Positions 39,767 to 45,593 of a stretch of DNA of 45,593 nucleotides are shown piece after piece. The stretch comes from Pseudotabrizicola sp. (GTDB lineage: Bacteria; Pseudomonadota; Alphaproteobacteria; Rhodobacterales; Rhodobacteraceae), in assembly GCF_030656345.1 (NCBI RefSeq), contig NZ_JAUSNR010000038.1, forward strand, positions 1 through 45,593, read 5' to 3'. Position 1 is the first letter of the stretch; each line of letters opens with the position of its first letter. The position numbers and the translations under genes were made by a program. The notes below the pieces were generated by a model. That model did no database searches, was not told the origin of the DNA, and saw only the letters and a program-made list of their open reading frames with translations.

Positions 39767-40684
39767 TCATTGCACGCCAGAGCGCAACAACAGCCTAGAG
39801 GAGTGGTGCGTGATTTCATCCGTCATAAAGGCCATGATGGCACGTTCGCGGCGCATCTGTCGCGTGTCGGCGTGGCAGGTCAGCCAGTAGCTGCGTCGTA
39901 GACACACTTCGTCGCCCAATACAGGCAAAAGATCGGCCATGTCTTGCGCCATGTAACAGGGCAAGACACACAGCCCCAGCTTTTGCCGCGTCGCCGCAAG
40001 TTGATTGAAAATACTGGAGCTTTTGAAGGTCGGGCGCAATGCGCTGTGGATCTCGGCCAGATAATCCAGACTTGGCGTAAAAAGCGTCTCCTCTACATAC
40101 CCAAAGAACCGATGATGCCGAAGATCGTCGCGGCTTTTGATCGGTTGATGCGCGACAAGGTAGTCGCGCGCGCCGTAAATGCGCAGATTGTAATCTGCCA
40201 GATGCTCGGACCGGTAAGCACCCTTTGCAACGGGATCGAGTGTCACAGTCAGGTCGGCTTCACGGCGCGACAGGGACAAAACTTGGGTCATGGTGATCAG
40301 TTCAAGCGAGATTGCGGGGAAGCGATCCAGAAAGCCCGCCAACATCTGATCGGCAAAAAAGCTGGAAAATCCTTCGGGCACCGCAATCCGAAAGCTGCCC
40401 GCAAGGCCGGAACCCGCGACCTGCCCGGCGCTTACGCCTTCGGATGCCTCGTCCATACGCTCGGCCGCGGCAACCAGACGCCGACCGCTGGCGGTCAGCT
40501 CGTATCCACGAGCACTCCGCTCAAACAGACGCTGGCGCAGTGATGTTTCCAGACGCTCAATGCGACGCGCCACTGTCACATGCGACGACCCGAGTTGGCG
40601 CGCGGCACCCGTCAGCTGCCCATCGCGCGCCAGAGCGAGGAAAAACTGCATATCATCCCAATTGAACCGTGTCATATTGTTCAT
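39767..40684 (-). CDS. LysR-family transcriptional regulator
   Basis: 305-aa regulator. The winged helix-turn-helix spans residues about 5-65 (FNWDDMQFFLALARDGQLTG, AARQLGSSHVTVARRIERLE) and the effector-binding domain about 90-295. The opening WDDMQFFLALA and HVTVARRIERLE place it near the single-gene, divergent-target LysR group. It is transcribed away from the GMC oxidoreductase across a 149-base region, the usual arrangement for a LysR protein and its target. A second ATG at 40675 is possible; no good ribosome-binding site is seen for either. Confidence 0.9.
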   Translation of the reverse strand: MNNMTRFNWDDMQFFLALARDGQLTGAARQLGSSHVTVARRIERLETSLRQRLFERSARGYELTASGRRLVAAAERMDEASEGVSAGQVAGSGLAGSFRIAVPEGFSSFFADQMLAGFLDRFPAISLELITMTQVLSLSRREADLTVTLDPVAKGAYRSEHLADYNLRIYGARDYLVAHQPIKSRDDLRHHRFFGYVEETLFTPSLDYLAEIHSALRPTFKSSSIFNQLAATRQKLGLCVLPCYMAQDMADLLPVLGDEVCLRRSYWLTCHADTRQMRRERAIMAFMTDEITHHSSRLLLRSGVQ

Positions 40685-40798
40685 AATCGTTCACGTAATG
40701 TCGGAAATCAATCCGCCGCCTCCGATTGCATGCCCGCTTTATTTGCCCCACTCTGCCGAGATAGCGAATGTCCTGCGGTTTCACGCACAATTATGAAC
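40679..40798. promoter_or_regulatory. Candidate LysR sites between lysR and the GMC gene
   Basis: Perfect 9-base inverted pair GTTCATAAT (40679-40687, over the lysR start) and ATTATGAAC (40790-40798), spaced 102 bases, in the divergent promoter region. It may allow looped repression; seen by eye only. Confidence 0.35.
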
Positions 40799-40833
40799 AC
40801 GGCGACGCATCGGGCGGAACAAAAGGGGCCGTA

Positions 40834-42435
40834 ATGGAAAGCTATGATTATATCGTGGTTGGCGCGGGCAGTGCAGGCTGTGTGCTGGCAAACCGCTTGT
40901 CTGCCAATCCCAAAACCCGTGTTCTGCTGCTAGAGGCTGGGGGCCGCGACACCTACCATTGGATACATATTCCCGTCGGCTATCTTTACTGCATTGGCAA
41001 TCCGCGCACTGACTGGTGTTTCAACACTGAGGCTGAACCGGGGCTGAATGGACGCTCGCTGCTCTATCCGCGCGGCAGGGTGCTGGGTGGCTGCTCGTCG
41101 ATCAACGGCATGATCTACATGCGCGGCCAATCGCAAGATTACGACAACTGGCGCCAGATGGGGTGCACCGGCTGGGGATGGGAGGACGTGCTGCCCTTGT
41201 TTCGTGCACAAGAGGATTATCACCTTGGATCCAATGAGATGCATGGCACAGGCGGCGAGTGGCGGGTTGAAAAGGCCCGGCTGCACTGGGATGTGCTGGA
41301 TGCGTTTCGCGACGCGGCGCTTCAGGCAGGAATCTCCCGAAATGACGACTTCAACCGGGGCGACAATGAAGGCGTCGGGTATTTTGAGGTCAACCAAAAG
41401 CGCGGCATTAGATGGAACACCGCAAAGGCTTTTCTGGGCCCTGTGAAAATGCGGCCCAACTTGCGCATCCTTACAGGCGCGCTGGCCGAACGGCTGATCA
41501 TCGAGGAGGGTGAGGTTCGTGGCGTCACCTTCCACCATCAAGACCAACGCAAGGATGCCCGTGCCATGCGCGAAACCGTGCTTTGTGCAGGGGCCATCGG
41601 TTCACCCCAACTGTTGGAACTTTCAGGTGTCGGGCGCGGCGATGTGCTCTATGCGGCGGGAATAACCCCTCAACTGGATGTCGCGGGGATTGGCGAGAAT
41701 TTGCAAGACCACTTGCAGTTGCGTCTTGTCTACAAGGTGCATGGCGTGCCCACGCTGAACGAAAAAGCTTCAAGCGTTTTCGGCAAGGCTGCAATCGGGC
41801 TGGAATATCTTTTCAGGCGATCGGGGCCCATGTCCATGGCGCCCAGTCAGTTGGGCATTTTCAGCCGCTCGGGGCCGGAAAAGGCCAGCGCTGATCTGGA
41901 ATGGCATGTACAACCCGTCAGTTTGGACAAATTCGGTGATCGGGTGCACCCCTTCCCCGCGATCACGGCAAGTGTCTGCAATCTGCGCCCGGAAAGCCGG
42001 GGCTCGGTTCATGTCAAAAACGCCGATTTTCGCGCGGCACCTGCGATCCGTCCGAACTATCTGTCAACCGAAGGCGACCGAGATGTTGCCGTGCGTGCCA
42101 TACGGATGACCCGCGAGATTGCGGCACAACCTGCTTTCGCACGCTACCAGCCACAGGAATACCGGCCCGGCCGCGCCGCGCAAACCCGAGATGATCTGGA
42201 ACGCGCCGCGAGCGAGATAGGCACTACGATTTTTCACCCTGTCGGCACCTGCAGAATGGGCGCGGATCAATCCTCCGTGGTTGACCCTCGACTGCGCATG
42301 CGGGCCTTGGGACGCCTGCGGATAGCGGATGCGTCGGTGATGCCTGTCATTACAAGTGGCAATACCAATTCCCCAACAATCATGATCGCAGAAAAAGCTG
42401 CAAGAATGATTTTGGAGGATGAGCGTGCTAATTAA
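40834..42435 (+). CDS. GMC-family FAD-dependent oxidoreductase (choline dehydrogenase-like)
   Basis: 533-aa flavoprotein. Start ATG at 40834 with AAGGGG upstream; the frame to 40768 is not supported. The FAD-binding Rossmann motif [16 protein letters not shown] lies at residues 8-23, then GGRVLGG-type [20 protein letters not shown] (GMC signature 1), [15 protein letters not shown] (signature 2), and C-terminal HPVGTCRMG plus [19 protein letters not shown] with the active-site His and Asn. It oxidises an alcohol to the aldehyde or acid in the cytoplasm. Controlled presumably by the divergent LysR. The substrate may be an alcohol released from the amide or an unrelated one. Confidence 0.9.
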   Translation: MESYDYIVVGAGSAGCVLANRLSANPKTRVLLLEAGGRDTYHWIHIPVGYLYCIGNPRTDWCFNTEAEPGLNGRSLLYPRGRVLGGCSSINGMIYMRGQSQDYDNWRQMGCTGWGWEDVLPLFRAQEDYHLGSNEMHGTGGEWRVEKARLHWDVLDAFRDAALQAGISRNDDFNRGDNEGVGYFEVNQKRGIRWNTAKAFLGPVKMRPNLRILTGALAERLIIEEGEVRGVTFHHQDQRKDARAMRETVLCAGAIGSPQLLELSGVGRGDVLYAAGITPQLDVAGIGENLQDHLQLRLVYKVHGVPTLNEKASSVFGKAAIGLEYLFRRSGPMSMAPSQLGIFSRSGPEKASADLEWHVQPVSLDKFGDRVHPFPAITASVCNLRPESRGSVHVKNADFRAAPAIRPNYLSTEGDRDVAVRAIRMTREIAAQPAFARYQPQEYRPGRAAQTRDDLERAASEIGTTIFHPVGTCRMGADQSSVVDPRLRMRALGRLRIADASVMPVITSGNTNSPTIMIAEKAARMILEDERAN

Positions 42436-42479
42436 CGCATGAAGTACTGTGAGTAAATGGGAGCGCCTAGCAACTGTGT

Positions 42480-43442
42480 TTACGCGACCGGGTTTTGTCG
42501 CCATGGGACACCCGTTTTGAGGATTGCGTTTGCGATCGTGACCAGCCTGCGAGCGATGGCGACAATGACGAGCTTGTGCGGCTTGCCCCGCATTTTGAGG
42601 TGCTGCGCGACCGGTTTGAGAACCGGATTGTGACAAGCGGCGGCAAGTGCGGCTTGGAACAGGACATGTCGCAGTGCTCGCCGTCCTCCTGCGATTGCCC
42701 GTCTGCCTCGCATCGTTCCACTGTCGTGTGGGACAGGTGCAAGACCGGTCATGGCCGCGGCCTCGCCAGATGTCATCCGGCCGAGTTCCGGCATTTCTGC
42801 AATCAGCATGGCCGCGGAGACCGGACCAATCCCGGGGATAGACCGCAGAAGCCGCGCTTTTGCTGCCGAAGTTTCCTCCTGCGCAATGACGCTTTCGATC
42901 CGTCGCTCAAGCTCACTGATCTGGGCGTCCAGCATGGCCCGGAGGTCCGCATCCATGCCCTCGACGTCGGCCGGGACGTCTTGCTTCCTGCGCGCCGCGA
43001 TCTGCGCCGAAAGCCGCTTCCGCATGTCCACAATCTGCGCCCTGCGCGTAGTCAAACTCCTGAGAATACGCAGATTCTCGCTTGGCAGCCCTCGACCGGC
43101 ATCTGGTCGGAACTGCATGAACCGGGCAATCATCTCGGCATCGATCCGGTCTGTCTTCGCCCGCGTGCCCCGGGAAAGGGCAAAGGCCTTGATCTGTGCC
43201 GGGGGCAACTGGCTTGCATCGATCCCCGCCGCAACAAGCGTCGCCCAGAGCACCCATTCCTGGCCGCCGGTCGCCTCAAACCCGATCTTGACCGGGCCAG
43301 GCATCTCCCGGATCGCCGCGACCAGCAGTTCGTGGCCCTCTGCCGAGTTCGCCAGTCGGAACCGCTTCTCGCTGGGAAGGCAAAGCCCATCCAGCCAGTC
43401 ACGGGACACATCTATCCCGACCACAGTCGTTGCTGTTATCAT
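42480..43442 (-). CDS. IS110-group transposase (DEDD recombinase)
   Basis: 320-aa transposase. The DEDD domain starts TVVGIDVSRDWLDGLCLP, with Glu in KIGFEATGGQEWVLW and Asp residues in RGTRAKTDRIDAEMIARFMQ. A coiled coil (RKRLSAQIAARRKQ, ELERRIESVI) is followed by the helix-hairpin-helix SIPGIGPVSAAMLIAEMPEL and the serine-containing C-terminal domain (APVPHDSGTMRGRRAIAGGR). It appears complete. It is not closely related to the element at 16123: no subterminal repeats and a different N-terminus. Confidence 0.93.
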   Translation of the reverse strand: MITATTVVGIDVSRDWLDGLCLPSEKRFRLANSAEGHELLVAAIREMPGPVKIGFEATGGQEWVLWATLVAAGIDASQLPPAQIKAFALSRGTRAKTDRIDAEMIARFMQFRPDAGRGLPSENLRILRSLTTRRAQIVDMRKRLSAQIAARRKQDVPADVEGMDADLRAMLDAQISELERRIESVIAQEETSAAKARLLRSIPGIGPVSAAMLIAEMPELGRMTSGEAAAMTGLAPVPHDSGTMRGRRAIAGGRRALRHVLFQAALAAACHNPVLKPVAQHLKMRGKPHKLVIVAIARRLVTIANAILKTGVPWRQNPVA

Positions 43443-43620
43443 GTCACTCTCTCTTCCTTATGGTTCGCGGTCCCGGAAAACGGGCCGCCGTCAACTGTTC
43501 GAGACGGTGAGGAGAGGCGGGATCAGCCTGCTAGAAAACGTGGTCAGGCCACAAGATGTTCAGCGCTGTATCCAACCCCGTCGCCGGTCCTGGCCGGGAG
43601 CGGTGACGGGGTATCTATAG
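43443..43620 (-). ncRNA. Candidate bridge RNA of the IS110 element
   Basis: Non-coding region 5' of the transposase, where IS110-group guide RNAs are encoded. Read on the minus strand: a 5' stem-loop CCCCGTC/GACGGGG (43605-43611 with 43576-43582); then an outer stem (43561-43568 with 43524-43530), an internal loop with strands AACATCTT (43560-43553) and GTTTTCTAG (43539-43531), and an apical GTGG/CCAC hairpin; then CCGTC/GACGG. AACATCTTGTG differs from AACACCTTATG at the element boundary (43644-43634) only by wobble-compatible changes, and TGATCCCGC (43525-43517) is complementary to the flank GCGGGATCA (43653-43645). Confidence 0.6.
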
Positions 43621-44225
43621 CAGGGCCGAGACACATAAGGTGTTTGATCCCGCGTCTTCAGGGCCAGCGACAGAAGCGGCGGGACATGATCCTGCCCCAG
43701 TGCCTTCGACAGCACGGCATCGGCCAGGATCAGGGCCGCCGTCTCGGCGCGGGGGGTGCCTTCCAGCACGGTTTCGATCCCCTGCGCCGCTCGGTCCACC
43801 GGCGTTGGCCCGGTGGCATCAAGGCAGAGGGCGATCCGCGCAGGCGTAACACCCTCGAGCGCGCGGCCAAGCCCCGCGACCGAGATTGGCCGCGCCACAG
43901 CCTGCGTCCATTGCCGCAAGACCCGCCCCGCCGGGCCCGGATCGTCGCCGGATCGTGTCAGATGCAGTGCATCGCGCAGGTCTGCCGCCGAGTCGCGCCG
44001 CCCCGATAGTGCTAAGCAAGCCGTGGCCGCTGCCAGTGCCAGCCGCGCGCGCCACAAGGCTTGCGGCACAGCGTCATTGCGCACCGCCAACCCCACATAT
44101 GTCAGCGCGGCACCAGACCGAAATGCCGCGTCTTCAACGGTTTCAGCCCGCGCTGCCGTCACCCACGATGGCATCTGGTGCAGATTATCCGGGCCAGCGT
44201 CATGAAGGGTGGGGATATTTCTCAT
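43560..44225 (-). pseudogene. DUF1403 family protein, 3' end replaced by the IS110 element
   Basis: The first 193 codons (to 43647) read as a DUF1403 protein: AETVEDAAFRSGAALTYVGL, ALAAATACLALSGRRDSAAD, LRDALHLTRSGDDPGPAGRV and ETAALILADAVLSKALGQDH. After KTRD the frame continues into IS sequence for about 28 codons. Family members are about 300 residues long, so about a third is missing. DUF1403 genes are recurrent partners of the tyrosine recombinase encoded divergently next to it; their role is unknown. Confidence 0.78.
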
Positions 44226-44301
44226 GCAAGTAGCCTAGTCTGGCACGGCGCTTATTGCCGGATATGTCGATCTTAAGCGCCCTGCCATGGGAAACCTTTT
44301 A

Positions 44302-44328
44302 TGTCCAATAAGATTGCATTATCGGACA
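44302..44328. promoter_or_regulatory. Near-perfect palindrome between DUF1403 and the integrase
   Basis: TGTCCAATAA (44302-44311) and TTATCGGACA (44319-44328), a 10-bp dyad with one mismatched pair and a 7-base spacer, in the 125-base divergent promoter region. Suited to a dimeric repressor controlling both genes. Confidence 0.6.
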
Positions 44329-44350
44329 CAAAGAAGATATGCTACGAAGC

Positions 44351-45448
44351 ATGACCGAAACACCCGAGAAATCGCCTTCAGAACCCCCGGAACGTCCCGA
44401 TCGGCCTGAAGGGAACGACAGCGCGGATATGGTGCGCGACACGATCGCCCTGCCTTCCCATGTCGCTGGCTCGGGCACTCTCGACCGCCTGGTCGAAACC
44501 GCGCGGGACTATGCGCGTCAGGCAGCGTCGGAGAATACGCTGAAGGCCTATGCCAAGGACTGGGCCCATTTCGCCCGCTGGTGCCGGATGCGCGGCGCGG
44601 ACCCTCTCCCCTCGTCGCCCCAGTTGATCGGCCTCTACATCGCCGATCTGGCAGCGCCGGGCGGCAGGTCCCCTGTCCTTTCGGTTTCCTCGATCGAGCG
44701 CCGCCTTTCCGGCCTGGCCTGGGGCTATGCGCAGCGCGGTGAGCGCCTCGACCGCAAGGACCGGCACATCGCCACTGTCCTCGCCGGCATCCGCCGCAGG
44801 CACGCCCGCCCTCCGGTGCAGAAGGAGGCCATCCTGCCGGAGGACTTGCGCGACATGCTGGCCACCCTGCCCCACGATCTGCGCGGGTTGCGCGACCGGG
44901 CGATCCTGCTGATCGGCTTTGCCGGTGGCCTGCGCCGTTCCGAGATCGTCTCCCTTGATCACGGCAAGGATGACACGCCCGACAGCGGCGGATGGGTCGA
45001 GGTGCTGGAGGAAGGCGTCCTCATCACCCTGCGCGGCAAGACCGGCTGGCGAGAGGTCGAAATTGCCCGCGGCTCGTCCGAACAGACCTGCCCGGTGCAT
45101 GCCCTGACACAGTGGCTGCATTACGCGAAGATCGACTTCGGCCCAATCTTCGTCGCCACGTCCCGCAACGGCCTGAAAGCTACGGGCGAGCGGTTGTCGG
45201 ACAAACATGTCGCCCGGCTGATCAAGTCCTGCGCCCGCGAGGCCGGGCTACGCCCTGATCTGCCTGAAGCCGAGCGCGTGCGGCTGTTCTCGGGCCATTC
45301 CCTGCGTGCAGGCCTTGCCAGCAGCGCGGAAGTTGATGAGCGCTATGTTCAAAAGCAGCTCGGTCATGCCAGCGCAGAGATGACCCGCCGATACCAGCGA
45401 CGCCGCGACCGGTTCCGGGTCAACCTCACCAAGGCCGCGGGCCTGTAA
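44351..45448 (+). CDS. Tyrosine recombinase / site-specific integrase
   Basis: 365-aa integrase (369 if started at 44339). A Pro/Glu-rich, likely disordered N-terminus (about 35 residues) precedes the core-binding domain (about 40-140; YAKDWAHFARWCRMRGADPL) and the catalytic domain: Arg in FAGGLRRSEIVSL, beta-hairpin Lys in LRGKTGW, His-x-x-Arg in SGHSLRAGL, second His in QLGHASAEM and Tyr in TRRYQRRRDRF. It is divergent from DUF1403 with a shared operator. Unrelated in detail to the RIT recombinases. It could be the integrase of the larger element or a resolvase of plasmid multimers. The 145 bases after it hold nothing recognisable. Confidence 0.9.
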   Translation: MTETPEKSPSEPPERPDRPEGNDSADMVRDTIALPSHVAGSGTLDRLVETARDYARQAASENTLKAYAKDWAHFARWCRMRGADPLPSSPQLIGLYIADLAAPGGRSPVLSVSSIERRLSGLAWGYAQRGERLDRKDRHIATVLAGIRRRHARPPVQKEAILPEDLRDMLATLPHDLRGLRDRAILLIGFAGGLRRSEIVSLDHGKDDTPDSGGWVEVLEEGVLITLRGKTGWREVEIARGSSEQTCPVHALTQWLHYAKIDFGPIFVATSRNGLKATGERLSDKHVARLIKSCAREAGLRPDLPEAERVRLFSGHSLRAGLASSAEVDERYVQKQLGHASAEMTRRYQRRRDRFRVNLTKAAGL

Positions 45449-45593
45449 GCCCCCTGCCCTTCCGACGAGTTTTTGCTGAAATGCCAAGCTGCAACCTGAT
45501 CGCTCAGGTTTCACCTAACCGCTTCAATTGAAATCGGGAAACAAACGCGACACACAGAGAGCATCCTTGCATCTTTTTACAAACGGTCGTTTA

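Larger units (their letters stand above)
42440..43644 (-). mobile_element. IS110-group insertion element
   Basis: About 1.2 kb carrying one IS110-type transposase. The left end (transposase 5' side) is placed at about 43644 where the DUF1403 frame loses family likeness; the other end lies somewhere in 42436-42479 beside the GMC gene. No terminal inverted repeats are seen, as expected for the IS110 group. The DUF1403 gene does not resume on the far side, so one flank was lost. Confidence 0.7.

Noticed and set aside
42495..44009. 504-codon plus-strand open frame
   Set aside because: It lies antisense to the IS110 transposase and DUF1403; its composition is that of a GC-rich shadow, and it has no domain likeness.
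1..45593. CRISPR arrays, rRNA and tRNA genes
   Set aside because: No regularly spaced repeats and no cloverleaf-like sequence were seen, although tRNAs were not searched computationally.
45449..45593. Attachment site next to the integrase
   Set aside because: No tRNA-like sequence or repeat shared with the rest of the window was found; the sequence ends too soon to judge.

Overview
The window is about 45.6 kb of GC-rich alphaproteobacterial DNA. Gene families and their order (large accessory ParB, DUF736, DUF6878, DUF6915, DUF7007, DUF1403 next to a tyrosine integrase) look like a Rhodobacterales (Roseobacter/Paracoccus-type) plasmid or integrated conjugative element. This placement is inference; no replication or transfer gene is visible.

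Layout. (1) 1-3575: a complete RIT (recombinase-in-trio) element with 87-bp terminal inverted repeats, inserted in a radC-like gene whose 3' end survives at 3576-3740. (2) 3854-6281: a 712-aa ParB-family protein and a small KTSC protein. (3) 6282-14720: a toxin-antitoxin and nuclease island. Two near-identical DUF736 genes, each with the same long structured leader, each face a hipBA operon convergently; between them sits a DUF3883-DUF429 gene pair of unknown role. An orphan AbiEi-like antitoxin closes the block. Several operator-like palindromes lie at the TA promoters. (4) 15317-20927: a run of same-strand accessory genes, mostly of unknown function, interrupted in the DUF6878 gene by an IS1111-group element whose non-coding right end looks like a guide (bridge/seek) RNA. 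(5) 21000-25699: a phd-pemK-like TA pair whose toxin is cut by a Tn3-family transposon (tnpA, res, tnpR, one passenger). (6) 25741-27307: a gene fragment and a decayed ISKra4-type transposase. (7) 27370-42435: a catabolic island for short amides: amiC-amiR, a five-component branched-chain/urea/amide ABC transporter, acetamidase/formamidase and an SDR in one operon; an amidase-signature enzyme on the opposite strand; a second amiC-amiR pair; and a LysR regulator divergent from a GMC oxidoreductase. (8) 42440-45593: an IS110-group element truncating a DUF1403 gene, then a tyrosine recombinase divergent from it.

How it works together. The amide operon begins with an intrinsic terminator immediately before amiC, preceded by two hairpins with hexanucleotide loops carrying A1 and G4, the known recognition pattern of ANTAR antiterminators; the ANTAR protein AmiR is the second gene of the operon. 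The most informative signals in the window are RNA-level: this antitermination leader, the two IS110-superfamily guide RNAs, and the duplicated structured leaders of the DUF736 genes.
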